Below, piece by piece: positions 35,741-44,525 of a DNA stretch of 64,000 nt (its first letter is position 1; each line of letters opens with the position of its first letter). Both the position numbers and the translations under genes were made by a program. The notes under the pieces are model-generated. The model was not told where the DNA came from. It searched no databases and saw only the letters and a list, made by a program, of their open reading frames with translations. This DNA is from Thalassospira marina. GTDB taxonomy: Bacteria > Pseudomonadota > Alphaproteobacteria > Rhodospirillales > Thalassospiraceae. The stretch spans positions 1,686,001-1,750,000 of the forward strand of contig NZ_CP024199.1 of NCBI RefSeq assembly GCF_002844375.1, given 5' to 3'.

Positions 35741-36589
35741 TTAGCGATGTGAAAACCGTAGCAAAATCGCACCACACACTGTCATCATTGTGGATGCCAG
35801 CTTGATCAGGTTCAGTTTTTCGCCCAGCACAACAACGCCGATCAAAAGGGCAAAAACAATGCTGGTTTCGCGAAGGGCAACAACAAGGGCAATGGGCGCA
35901 TTGGTAAAGGCCCACATCACCGTGCAATAGGCGATAAAGGATGCGCTGCCCCCAACGAAAAACGCCAGTTTTCCGCCGCGTGCAATATCCCGCAGGATCA
36001 GGGGACGGCGCATATGCGCATAAAGACCAAACACCATGATATTGCCAATGGTGTGCCAGGCATAATAATCCAGCACATTGCCCGCCAGCCGTGCGCCGGT
36101 GCCATCCGTTAGCGAATAGGCGCTGATAAAACAGCCGGTAATCAGCGCCAGGACTGCTGCACGCCCATTACGTAACCCATCGGCCTTGCGCACCAGGCAA
36201 AGGCTGATAATGCCACACCCGATCAGCAAAATGGCGATGCTTTCAACCGGGGCCAACACCACACCCAAAAACAGAACGGAAATGGTTGCCACAATCAATG
36301 GCGCGGAACCACGGGCTATCGGGTAAACTTGGCTTAAATCACCCCATTGATAGGACGTGATCAAAAACCACTGATACCCCAGATGCAGGGCAACAGACCC
36401 TGCCAGATACGGCCAGCTTTCCGGGGCGGGCAAGCTGGTAAAGGGCAGCAGCACCAGCAATAACGGCAAATGACCAAAAATCACGGCGGTCATATTCAGC
36501 ATCTTGTCCCGGCCACCCTTGATCAGGGCATTCCAGATGGCATGCATCAATGCGGCCCCAATCACGGCCAGAAACACGGTCATGCTCAT
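35741..36589 (-). CDS. EamA/DMT-family transporter
   Basis: A 282-residue membrane protein with about ten hydrophobic segments in two repeats (EamA domains): residues 5-135 and 145-280. IWNALIKGGRDK near the N-terminus and YQWGDLSQVYPIARGSAPL are typical of the DMT superfamily. Family members export amino acids, nucleotides or other metabolites. No substrate clue from neighbours. It is convergent with the FAD oxidoreductase gene. Confidence 0.85.
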   Translation of the reverse strand: MSMTVFLAVIGAALMHAIWNALIKGGRDKMLNMTAVIFGHLPLLLVLLPFTSLPAPESWPYLAGSVALHLGYQWFLITSYQWGDLSQVYPIARGSAPLIVATISVLFLGVVLAPVESIAILLIGCGIISLCLVRKADGLRNGRAAVLALITGCFISAYSLTDGTGARLAGNVLDYYAWHTIGNIMVFGLYAHMRRPLILRDIARGGKLAFFVGGSASFIAYCTVMWAFTNAPIALVVALRETSIVFALLIGVVVLGEKLNLIKLASTMMTVCGAILLRFSHR

Positions 36590-37003
36590 GCCTTATATCC
36601 CCCAATATTTTAAAGCCGGTATGATGGTTGAATAATTATGCCATATTCTGATGCCGACGCTATTTAAAACCCATCGTTTCGCATATCCGGTGCGGGTTCA
36701 AGCAGCATTCGCCGGGGGAACAACGCATGAAATCAATCAATGCAGTTGATCTGGTGGCGCTCCATCATATGGAATAGGCGCGGAAATGAGCTGGATGTCA
36801 TTGGCGTATCTTGAGGTTTCTACGCGGCATTCTGGATCATTGGGGATTGTTGCACCGAGGCGCAGGTAATGCGTTTTGCTTTGGCACGATGTTGCTGAGA
36901 TATCTTTCTGTGAAGTGCCACGGTTCCGGATACAACGCGTCGCGTTAAACAGTCAAAGGGCCACCACATAACCATCGCTGTTGGCATGTGGCGGCCGGAA
37001 GCC
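36590..37003. other. Intergenic, no gene supported
   Basis: About 415 bases between the transporter start and the end of the NAPE-PLD-like gene. A minus-strand frame of 101 codons (36820-37125) overlaps the end of the latter and is not convincing. Confidence 0.4.
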
Positions 37004-38005
37004 TCAGCCTTCCTGCGGTGGATGAATATGGTGGTGGGTGCCACCAATGGGCAGAGCGATAAAATGGTTCGGGTCTTCGCCAGCCTGTTCCATGGCGCTA
37101 TGCAGGCGGGCAGGCGGTTCATCAACCGGTTCGGATGTTAGAACAAATGTCCCCCAATGGATGGCAATCGCCTGCTTTACGCCCATCACCTGTTTGATCA
37201 AAACGGCTTCTTCGGGATTTACGTGGGCGGCCTTCATGAAATCGCGTGGTTCATAGGCGCCAATCGGAATAAGGCCAAGGTCAAACGGGCCATATTGCTC
37301 GCCCAGTTCGGTAAACAGTTTTTCGTTCCAGCCGCTATCACCGACAAAGTAAAACTTGAAGCCATTGGCAAAGGTCAGGGCGTATCCGCCCCACAGCATT
37401 TCCTTGCGGTCGCTGATTTTGCGGCTGGACCAGTGATAGGACGGGGTATGAACAATTTTAACGCCGTTAACTTCAGCATATTGGTCCCAATCCATTTCAA
37501 GGCAGCTTTCAATCCCGGCCTCTTTAAGCAGGGCGGCATTTTTAAGCGGCACGATATAGGTTGGGTCATCGCCTATCTGGCGTAATGATTCAAGGTCACA
37601 ATGATCGTAATGATTATGCGAAAGCAAGATCATGTCGATCTTTGGAAGTTGATCAATTGTAAGGCCCGGCGGGGAATAGCGTTTGGGGCCGAAATTTTTA
37701 AAAGGCGACGCCCGGTCAGAAAAAACCGGATCGGTTAGAATATTGATGCCCTGATATTGCAGCAGCACGGTGGCGTGGCCAATCCAGGTGACTTGCGCTA
37801 TTTCCGGGTCAGGGGTGTGAATGGCATCAAGGTCCGGGGGCGTGATGGGGGTTTTGCCGGTTTGGTGTTTGGCCTTGGGCCAGGTTTCATTGCCAAAAAG
37901 CCGGCGCCGCAAAAACCTGAAAAATGATCGTTTGCCTTCGGGCAAGGGATAGCGGTTCTCAAAACCGTTTTCAGTATGATGATCCGGACGTGATGCAGAA
38001 TTCAC
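37004..38005 (-). CDS. NAPE-PLD-like metallo-beta-lactamase-fold hydrolase
   Basis: A 333-residue MBL-fold protein of the NAPE-PLD/UlaG-like branch: VTWIGHATVLLQYQGINILTDPVFSDRASPF, then the metal site SHNHYDHCD (about residues 136-144), YHWSSRKISDRKEMLWGGY, FVGDSGWN, and a C-terminal IHWGTF and GGTHHHIHPPQ. The N-terminal segment (about 1-60) is basic and specific to this group. In bacteria such proteins act on phospholipids or lactones; the exact substrate is unknown. It is downstream of the thi operon terminator, so it is probably transcribed separately. Confidence 0.85.
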   Translation of the reverse strand: MNSASRPDHHTENGFENRYPLPEGKRSFFRFLRRRLFGNETWPKAKHQTGKTPITPPDLDAIHTPDPEIAQVTWIGHATVLLQYQGINILTDPVFSDRASPFKNFGPKRYSPPGLTIDQLPKIDMILLSHNHYDHCDLESLRQIGDDPTYIVPLKNAALLKEAGIESCLEMDWDQYAEVNGVKIVHTPSYHWSSRKISDRKEMLWGGYALTFANGFKFYFVGDSGWNEKLFTELGEQYGPFDLGLIPIGAYEPRDFMKAAHVNPEEAVLIKQVMGVKQAIAIHWGTFVLTSEPVDEPPARLHSAMEQAGEDPNHFIALPIGGTHHHIHPPQEG

Positions 38006-38104
38006 AGTTTTTACCTTATGATTTTTGTTCTTTTACTATGTGTTGCATTTGCAATGTTGCGCAAGTGGCCCCATTACCAGTTTTTATGGTTCATCACGCA
38101 CCAT

Positions 38105-38140
38105 AAAAAACGGGCGCAGCCCAATGGCCCCGCCCGTTTT
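38105..38140 (-). terminator. Terminator of the thiZXY operon
   Basis: AAAACGGGCG (38107-38116) pairs with CGCCCGTTTT (38131-38140). The preceding A run gives a T run on the minus strand. Confidence 0.85.
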
Positions 38141-38177
38141 CAAAATGTTGTCTGATCGCAAATTCAGACTGTGTTGT

Positions 38178-39131
38178 TTATTCGATTACATCAACATAGC
38201 TGTCGATGGCTGGCTGATGATCAATAATGCCGGTATCCTGCAAATATTGGGCAAAACGGGTATAGCGGGCTTTGTCCACAGCGGCTGGGCGCAGGGCAAA
38301 ACGCGGCAGGGTGTCGCTCCAGGCGCGTTTATTCAATTCATCATCAAGGTTGGGATATGCGGCGATAAACGCTTTCCAGCTATCATCGGGGTGGTTGATC
38401 AAATACTGGGTGGCTTCTTCGAGCGCATCAAGCATCATTTTCATGCGCGGGTCGCCAGCCTTGTCCTTGCGCACCGTCAGGATCAGCTCGTCATAGGGCG
38501 GAACGCCTTCTTCCTCGACGTAAAATGCCTTGCCCGGTTTGCCTTCAATTTCCATCTGGTTAAGTTCGAAATTGCGGTAGGCCCCAATCACGGCATCAAC
38601 CTGCCCGGAATAAAGCGATGGTGAAAGCGAGAAATTGACATTCACCAGTTCAACCGAATTGATATCAACGCCGTGGCTTTTCAGCATGGTGCCCAAAACG
38701 GCATCTTCAAAACCAGCCAGTGAATAGCCGATCTTTTTGCCTTTTAGATCGGCAATGTCCTTGATTGGACCGTCTTTTAACACCACCAGCGCATTCAGCG
38801 GTGTTGCCACCAATGTGCCAATGCGCGTTAACGGCAGGCCCTCTGCCACCTGCACATGCAATTGCGGCTGGTAGTTTACGGCAACATCACCCTGGCCTGC
38901 CGCCACAAGGCGCGGCGGGGCGGATGGGTCTGCCGGTTCGACCAGTTCAACATCCAGGCCGTGCTTGGCAAAAAAGCCTTTTTCCTTCGCCACCACCAGT
39001 GGTGCGTGGTCCGGGTTTACAAACCAGTCCAGAAGAATGGTCAGTTTTTCGTTGGCCTGGGCGGGCAGGGCAGCAAGGCTAAGCGACGCGCCAATCGTCG
39101 CAACCGATAACATGGTTTTCAGGCGTGACAT
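38178..39131 (-). CDS. thiY: Thiamine-precursor ABC transporter, substrate-binding protein ThiY-like
   Basis: A 317-residue periplasmic binding protein of the NMT1/THI5-like family. A signal peptide is visible (about residues 1-26, ending PAQA). KLTILLDWFVNPDHAPLVVAKEKGFFAKHGLDVELVEP is the classic NMT1 N-terminus, and ALEEATQYLINHPDDSW lies in the second lobe. In the ThiXYZ system it binds formyl-aminopyrimidine (FAMP), a breakdown product of thiamine, for salvage. It is the last gene of a three-gene operon under a TPP riboswitch, which supports the assignment. 114 bases separate it from the permease gene. HMP or another pyrimidine is an alternative ligand. Confidence 0.88.
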   Translation of the reverse strand: MSRLKTMLSVATIGASLSLAALPAQANEKLTILLDWFVNPDHAPLVVAKEKGFFAKHGLDVELVEPADPSAPPRLVAAGQGDVAVNYQPQLHVQVAEGLPLTRIGTLVATPLNALVVLKDGPIKDIADLKGKKIGYSLAGFEDAVLGTMLKSHGVDINSVELVNVNFSLSPSLYSGQVDAVIGAYRNFELNQMEIEGKPGKAFYVEEEGVPPYDELILTVRKDKAGDPRMKMMLDALEEATQYLINHPDDSWKAFIAAYPNLDDELNKRAWSDTLPRFALRPAAVDKARYTRFAQYLQDTGIIDHQPAIDSYVDVIE

Positions 39132-39245
39132 GGGTTGGTTCCTATTTTCCGGCAGTCAATAACGCGAACAAGGGTGAAAAATCTGGCATCGGGCACCGCG
39201 CTGCATTTTCGCATTTGCGCGGTGGCCGGTGCGCCAATTGTTTGG

Positions 39246-40166
39246 TTAATCGTATTTTGCCAGGCTGTCGGGCTGCCAGGGCAGCATCCGGCGCAGGGCA
39301 CGATCAACAATGAAATACTGGGTAATCGAAAAGGCGCACAGGATCAGCAGACAGGCAAAAACCATGTCAATCTGCACTCTGGCATTGGCATGCAGCATCA
39401 GATAGCCCAGCCCGCGGCTGGACCCGACCCATTCGCCAATAATCGCGCCAATCGGGGCAACCGCCGTCGCCACCCGAAAGCCCGATGCAAAGGATGGCAG
39501 GGCAGCAGGCAACCGCACATATTTAAGCATGCGCCAGCGGCTGGCCCCCATGGTTTGGCCCAAATCCAGCCAGCCGGTTTCAGTGCGTGAAAGCCCGTCA
39601 AAAAACGCTACTGTCACCGGGAAATAAATGATCAGGGCCGCCATGGCGATTTTTGATGCCAGGCCAAAACCCAGCCATAAAACCAGCAGGGGGGCGATGG
39701 CAAAAAACGGGATCGCCTGTGATACCAGCAAAATTGGCATCAGCCAGAAACGCACGGGTGCAAACAATGCCATGGGCAGGGCGGTTAAGCCGCCCAAAAT
39801 TGCCCCGGCAAACAGGCCAATCACGGTTTCGGCAATGGTATAACCTGCATGCATCGCCAGCACATTATGCTGGCGGATTAACGCATCGCCCACATCGCGC
39901 GGCGAAGGCAGCATATAGGGCGGCGCGCCGGTAATGCTGACGACCGCCTGCCAGGTTACCAACAGGGCAAGAATAATGATCAGGGGGCGGGCCGCACGAA
40001 CAATCTTCATGCCGCGCGAACGTCCTTTGGGTTTCTTTCGGTGTGCGATTGTGGGGGCGCTGTCCGTCGGGCGCATCTTGGGTGTGGGGCCAGTCGCCTG
40101 TCCCTGCTGCTGCCCCATTTCTGGCGGCGTTGCGGTGATTGATGATGTGCGGGAATGATCAGGCAT
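39246..40166 (-). CDS. thiX: Thiamine-precursor ABC transporter, permease ThiX-like
   Basis: A 306-residue permease. ATG 40166 is preceded by a near-perfect GGAGGTGA and overlaps the end of the ATPase gene by 8 bases, so the two are translationally coupled. After a basic, Pro-rich cytoplasmic N-terminus (about 60 residues, unusual in length), five to six membrane segments follow, with the ABC-permease EAA loop around GLSRTETGWLDLGQTMGASRWRMLKYVRLPAALPSFASGF. It works with the ATPase at 40159-41067 and the binding protein at 38178-39131. Confidence 0.9.
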   Translation of the reverse strand: MPDHSRTSSITATPPEMGQQQGQATGPTPKMRPTDSAPTIAHRKKPKGRSRGMKIVRAARPLIIILALLVTWQAVVSITGAPPYMLPSPRDVGDALIRQHNVLAMHAGYTIAETVIGLFAGAILGGLTALPMALFAPVRFWLMPILLVSQAIPFFAIAPLLVLWLGFGLASKIAMAALIIYFPVTVAFFDGLSRTETGWLDLGQTMGASRWRMLKYVRLPAALPSFASGFRVATAVAPIGAIIGEWVGSSRGLGYLMLHANARVQIDMVFACLLILCAFSITQYFIVDRALRRMLPWQPDSLAKYD

Positions 40167-41067
40167 TGTCACCTCCGGCAAAGCTGGCGGTGGTACTGGC
40201 ACTGGTGCTGGTATTGGTGCTGGTTGCGCGGGTGGTATTATGGCCCTGGGTATGGCTGTGTCCCGGTGCCTGTTGCGTCATGCCGGTTTCTTCGCCCGCC
40301 CCTAACAGGCGCAGTAATTCGCCCTGGTGGCGCATAACCTCGCTATTGGCAACATCCCGCGGAATATCGCCGTTGGGCACGCTGGTTTGTGTCAGGCGTG
40401 CCGGTGCGCCACGCAGGACATGAATGTAATGCCCAATGCGCAGCGCCTCCAGCGGGTCATGTGTGACCAGCAAAACGCTTTTTCCTGCCAGCATACGTGC
40501 CGCAAGGTCCTGCAATTTCAGCCGGTTTAACGGGTCCAGTGCGGAAAAGGGTTCATCCATCAGGACAACCGGCCGGTCTTCCATCAGAGTGCGGGCAAGG
40601 GCCGCGCGCTGTCGCATCCCGCCCGACAGGGCCGCAGGCCGCAAATGTGCTGCATCAAGCAACCCAACCTGTTCAAGCAAATGGCAGGCGCGGTCATGGT
40701 CTGGCTTTTCACCGCGCAACACGGCGCCAACCACAACATTTTCCAAAACCGTGCGCCAGGGTAATAACAGGTCCTGCTGCGCCATATAGGCAACACGCCC
40801 GGCAAGGTTGGTGCCATCGCTGCACGTAATATCGCCGGAAACATCACCATCAACCAGCCCGGCCAGATATCGCAAAAGGGTGCTTTTGCCCACGCCCGAT
40901 GGCCCCAAAAGGCAACTTGTGCTTTGTGCCGGCAGGTGCAGGTCCAGATCGTGGAAAATTTCGATATCGTCAAAGGCAACGCGCCCGTGACGCAGCCAGA
41001 CATCAAAATTACAGGCTGTATTTGTGGCCCCATCCCGGTTGGGGGGCATATCATCATGTCGTGCCAT
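40159..41067 (-). CDS. thiZ: Thiamine-precursor ABC transporter, ATP-binding protein ThiZ-like
   Basis: A 302-residue ABC ATPase. Walker A is GPSGVGKST (about residues 55-63), Q-loop MAQQDLLLPW, signature LSGGMRQRAALA, Walker B VVLMDEPFSALD, and switch His in VTHDP. It matches nitrate/taurine/aminopyrimidine-type ATPases. It is the first gene of the operon. Its Shine-Dalgarno GGAAGG (41073-41078) is the 3' end of the TPP riboswitch, so translation should be shut off when TPP binds. The C-terminal 40 residues are Ser/Thr/His-rich and not part of the ATPase fold. Confidence 0.9.
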   Translation of the reverse strand: MARHDDMPPNRDGATNTACNFDVWLRHGRVAFDDIEIFHDLDLHLPAQSTSCLLGPSGVGKSTLLRYLAGLVDGDVSGDITCSDGTNLAGRVAYMAQQDLLLPWRTVLENVVVGAVLRGEKPDHDRACHLLEQVGLLDAAHLRPAALSGGMRQRAALARTLMEDRPVVLMDEPFSALDPLNRLKLQDLAARMLAGKSVLLVTHDPLEALRIGHYIHVLRGAPARLTQTSVPNGDIPRDVANSEVMRHQGELLRLLGAGEETGMTQQAPGHSHTQGHNTTRATSTNTSTSASTTASFAGGDNA

Positions 41068-41072
41068 ACGAT

Positions 41073-41165
41073 CCTTCCTACGCCGGTCTTAACCGGTTCA
41101 GGTTCAAAGGGTCGTGCGGCAACACCGCACCTCTCAGCCCGTTTACGACAGGCCCCCCTGGAGAT
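41073..41165 (-). promoter_or_regulatory. TPP riboswitch (THI element)
   Basis: Read on the minus strand, the region shows the conserved THI-box features: CTGAGA (41137-41132), ACCCTTTGAACCTGA, a GGTTAAGACCGGCGTAGGAAG hairpin and 3' end. The last conserved bases contain the ribosome-binding site of the downstream ATPase gene, so control should be at translation initiation. TPP binding would lower uptake of thiamine precursors. Confidence 0.95.
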
Positions 41166-41207
41166 GAGGCGACTATGCGCAGATGAAACCCCGACGTCAA
41201 GTTTTGA

Positions 41208-41229
41208 GATCACTCTATTTTGTGTGATC
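41208..41229. promoter_or_regulatory. Inverted repeat upstream of the TPP riboswitch
   Basis: GATCAC (41208-41213) faces GTGATC (41224-41229) across a 10-base AT-rich spacer, near the presumed thiZ promoter and just beyond the end of the quinone oxidoreductase gene. It could be an operator; the regulator is unknown. Confidence 0.4.
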
Positions 41230-41280
41230 CTTGCATGTTTATGGTGCGTCGGGGTGACATTGCCGCAATGGGTAAGGGGT

Positions 41281-42249
41281 TTATGCGGTGACCTTCAGGT
41301 AAACCGCCCCGTTGGTTGCCCCGGCCTCCAGGTCCTTATGGGCCTGTGAAGCATCGGAAAAATCATACATATGTGCCGCCGGGAAAGAAGCATGGCGCAA
41401 AATATCAAACCATGCCTGCGCCGCCTTGTGATATTCCTGCAGGTTATTGATGTAGGCAAGGACACTGGCGCGAATAAGAAAACGGTTTGCCAGCGTGTTC
41501 ACATCGAGCAACGGTAATTGCCCACCCACCTGGCCGATATTGGCCGTGATACCAAATGGTTTGGTGGTGCGAATGCTTTTATTCAGGGATTCCCCACCAA
41601 TACCGTCAATGGCATAATCAACACCCTGTCCATCCGTCAGGTCTTTGATCGCGGTTTCAAAATCCTGGTCCTTGTAAAATATTGCGTGGTCCAGGCCCTG
41701 TTTTTGCGCCAGTGCGGCTTTTTCCGGCGTGCTGACGGTGCCAAAGGTCGTGATACCCAACTGTTTTGCCCAATGCACCAGCACCTGGCCTAGCCCGCCC
41801 GCCGCAGCGTGGATAAGCATGCTTTGCCCGGCCTGCACCTTGCAAACATGCATCAGCAGAAAATAGGCCGTAAGTCCACGTAACAGCGACCCGGCAATTT
41901 TTTCGTCGGCAATGTCGCCCGGCAGCTTGACCACGCGGTTGGCGGCAACGTTGCGGTGGGTACAATAGCTGCCAACGGGGAACCCGGCATAACCAACCCG
42001 GTCACCAATTTCAAAACCCGTCACATTGCTGCCAATCGCACAAATGGTTCCCACGGCCTCGACGCCGATACTGCCGGGAAGGCTGGGCATGGGATACAGG
42101 CCCTTGCGGAAATACACATCCACATAATTAACGCCAATCAGGCTTTGTTCGATGCATATTTCATCGGCCTGTGGGGCCGGAATATCAATGTTGGTGGCAT
42201 ATAAAACCGATGCGTCCCCGCTTTGGTCCATGTGAATGATGCGGCTCAT
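41281..42249 (-). CDS. qor: NADPH:quinone oxidoreductase (Qor-type MDR)
   Basis: A 322-residue medium-chain dehydrogenase without zinc. GVNYVDVYFRKGLYP and PGSIGVEAVGTI are the quinone-reductase N-terminal signatures. The NADPH-binding turn is IHAAAGGLGQVLVHWAKQLG, and YAIDGIGGESL follows. Family members reduce quinones by one or two electrons using NADPH and protect against quinone stress. The gene is divergent from a LysR-type regulator, a usual pairing, so the regulator probably controls it. Confidence 0.9.
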   Translation of the reverse strand: MSRIIHMDQSGDASVLYATNIDIPAPQADEICIEQSLIGVNYVDVYFRKGLYPMPSLPGSIGVEAVGTICAIGSNVTGFEIGDRVGYAGFPVGSYCTHRNVAANRVVKLPGDIADEKIAGSLLRGLTAYFLLMHVCKVQAGQSMLIHAAAGGLGQVLVHWAKQLGITTFGTVSTPEKAALAQKQGLDHAIFYKDQDFETAIKDLTDGQGVDYAIDGIGGESLNKSIRTTKPFGITANIGQVGGQLPLLDVNTLANRFLIRASVLAYINNLQEYHKAAQAWFDILRHASFPAAHMYDFSDASQAHKDLEAGATNGAVYLKVTA

Positions 42250-42308
42250 GGCTGGCTCCTTAATGTTGTGACAGCATCAGGATTACGGTGTATGGCTGTT
42301 GGGGGAAA

Positions 42309-42325
42309 TTGCATATATTTGCATA
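42309..42325. promoter_or_regulatory. Possible LysR-type operator
   Basis: TTGCATATATTTGCATA in the qor/LysR divergent region shows two TTGCATA half-units in a symmetric arrangement, at the expected position for a LysR binding site. Confidence 0.4.
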
Positions 42326-42347
42326 GTAAATGGGTGAAAATGCGCAA

Positions 42348-43196
42348 ATGAACTGGGAAGATTTCCGTTATTTTTTAACCCTGGCCGAAACAGGCAGTTT
42401 TTCGGGCGCAGCCCGCAAACTGGGTGTGGATCACAGCACAGTGGCCCGCCGCGTAACCGCGCTGAAGGCAGATACTGGACTGCGCCTGATTGACCGTTTG
42501 CCAAAAGCGGTGATGCTGACCCAGGAAGGCCAATTGCTGGCGGGACGCGGGCAGGGGGCGCTAGAAGCCATGTTTGCCGTGGAGCGCGCAGCGGCAGGGT
42601 CGATGACAGGCGTTTCAGTCCCGCTTTGCATCAGCGCGCCGCCTTCGTTGGCCCGCCACGTGATTGCGCCACGCCTGCTGGCTTTTCGGCAACAGCACCC
42701 GGATATCGAGGTGATCCTGCAGGGACAAACCCAGTCAGCCGATCTTAACCGGCGCCAGGCTGATATTGCTATCCGGCTGTCGCGACCCCGAAAATCCAGT
42801 GTGATTACCCGCAAACTGGCCGATATGCCGATGGCCTTTTATGGTGCGGTTGATTATCGCAAGGCCGAGGCCGACTGGGACCTGATCAGCTGGGATGAAA
42901 GCAGTGCGGATATTCCGCAATATCGCTGGCTTGAAGACAGGCTGGCGGGGCGGTCGGTTGTTTTGCGATCGAACGATATGGATGTGCAGGCGGCGGGCGC
43001 GCGTGCCGGGGTGGGGGTGACATTACTCCCCTGTTATCTGGGCGATGCAGACCCGCAATTACGCAAATTGAAAGGCCGGGAGGATTTCCCCACCCGCGAG
43101 ATATGGATGCTGGTCCATGCCGATTTGCGCCATGCCCCGCGGGTACGAAACGGGATGGATTTTTTGATCAGCACCATCCGTTCGCTTGCCGCGTGA
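42348..43196 (+). CDS. LysR-family transcriptional regulator
   Basis: A 282-residue LysR-type regulator. MNWEDFRYFLTLAETGSFSGAARKLGVDHSTVARRV is the N-terminal HTH; the effector domain contains ITRKLADMPMAFYGAV-type beta strands. It is divergent from the quinone oxidoreductase gene and may activate or repress it in response to quinones or electrophiles. The start is taken at 42348 to give the normal LysR N-terminus; 42330 is the alternative. Confidence 0.9.
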   Translation: MNWEDFRYFLTLAETGSFSGAARKLGVDHSTVARRVTALKADTGLRLIDRLPKAVMLTQEGQLLAGRGQGALEAMFAVERAAAGSMTGVSVPLCISAPPSLARHVIAPRLLAFRQQHPDIEVILQGQTQSADLNRRQADIAIRLSRPRKSSVITRKLADMPMAFYGAVDYRKAEADWDLISWDESSADIPQYRWLEDRLAGRSVVLRSNDMDVQAAGARAGVGVTLLPCYLGDADPQLRKLKGREDFPTREIWMLVHADLRHAPRVRNGMDFLISTIRSLAA

Positions 43197-43412
43197 TGGT
43201 TTATCGGGGGTGAAAAGCCGTCAAACATGTTTCAATTTTTGAAATATTGCAGTTGCGAGAATATTTTGACGGTTTTTACGTAATATCCCTTGAAATTCAG
43301 GCGCGCTTCTGCAAACCCTAATACCGAAAGCACAAAGGGGTGTGGGCCTTGGCCCTCTAACGGTTTTCTGTGCTTTTCTGCTGTTATTCATGCCTTGGTG
43401 TTCTGAATTTTT

Positions 43413-44525
43413 ATGCTCCACGCGCCGCGTATGATTGCCGCCGAAATTTATCGCGGTTCATCCTATGGCCCCAAACATCCTTTGGGTATTCCGCGGGTAT
43501 CGCTGGTTGTGGACATGGTTCATGCCCTGGGTTGGGTGGATGCGACGAATTATATTGTCGGGCCGCTTGCGACACCGGCGCAGCTGGCGCGTTTTCATGC
43601 GCCAGATTACATTGCCGCCGTGATGCAGGCCGAACGGGACCAGTCCCTGCCCGAAGATATGATGATGCGCTATAAGCTGGGCAAAAACGGAAATCCGATT
43701 TATCCGGAAATTTTCCGTCGTCCGGCGACATCGGCCGGATCATCCATTCTGGCAGCGGCACTTTTGAAGGATGGCGGCATTATCCATCATCCGGCGGGCG
43801 GCACCCATCACGGGCGCGCTGCCGAGGCATCGGGCTTCTGTTATTTCAACGATCCGGTATTGGGTATTTTAACCCTGCTGGATGGCGGGCTGGACCGGGT
43901 GCTGTATGTGGATATTGATGCCCATCACGGCGATGGTGTGCAGCTGGCCTTTGCCGATGATGACCGTGTTTTGACGGTATCGGTTCACCAGCAGGATTTG
44001 TGGCCCAAAACCGGGGCCGTAACAGACATTGCAGGCGGCATGGCGCGCAATCTGCCGGTTCCGGCCGGCATGAATGACGATGAAATGCGTTTTGTGCTGC
44101 ATGAATATCTTTTGCCGCTGGCCAGGGATTTCAACCCCCAGGCCGTGGTAATGCAGTGCGGATGTGATGCTCTGGCAGAAGATCCGCAATCACGGCAGAT
44201 GTTGGGGAATACATCTGTCTGGGAAGTGGTAAGGGAGTTTATGGATATTGCCCCGCGACTGATGGTGTTGGGTGGCGGTGGTTATAACCCCTATGGGGTG
44301 GCCCGATGCTGGGCCGGGATATGGGCAGTGCTGAATAAAAATGAAATTCCGGAAAAATTACCGGAATCAGCAGAAGAGATACTGCGTGACATAAAATGGT
44401 CGCATCGTCTTGGCAGAGAGCCGGCGGCCAACTTGTTAACGACCCTGGCCGATAAGTGGCGGGGTGGGGAGATACGGGCGGAAGTCCGTGGTCATGTGCA
44501 GTTTCTAAAAGGGTATGGGGTATGA
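43413..44525 (+). CDS. Histone-deacetylase-family (AcuC/HdaH-like) amidohydrolase
   Basis: A 370-residue zinc-dependent deacetylase of the arginase/HDAC fold. The active site is visible: tandem His132-His133 (GGTHHGRA), the DIDAHHGDG block with Asp169 and His171 as zinc ligands, a further Asp in CGCDALAEDP, and the catalytic Tyr in GGGGYN. Bacterial members deacetylate acetylpolyamines or act as AcuC on acetyl-CoA synthetase. No acetyltransferase or acs gene is adjacent, so the substrate is open. The downstream DUF192 gene overlaps by four bases (ATGA), which implies translational coupling. Confidence 0.87.
   Translation: MLHAPRMIAAEIYRGSSYGPKHPLGIPRVSLVVDMVHALGWVDATNYIVGPLATPAQLARFHAPDYIAAVMQAERDQSLPEDMMMRYKLGKNGNPIYPEIFRRPATSAGSSILAAALLKDGGIIHHPAGGTHHGRAAEASGFCYFNDPVLGILTLLDGGLDRVLYVDIDAHHGDGVQLAFADDDRVLTVSVHQQDLWPKTGAVTDIAGGMARNLPVPAGMNDDEMRFVLHEYLLPLARDFNPQAVVMQCGCDALAEDPQSRQMLGNTSVWEVVREFMDIAPRLMVLGGGGYNPYGVARCWAGIWAVLNKNEIPEKLPESAEEILRDIKWSHRLGREPAANLLTTLADKWRGGEIRAEVRGHVQFLKGYGV

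Noticed and set aside
36820..37125. A 101-codon minus-strand frame after the NAPE-PLD-like gene.
   Set aside because: It overlaps the last 120 bases of a well-supported gene in another frame and has no ribosome-binding site.
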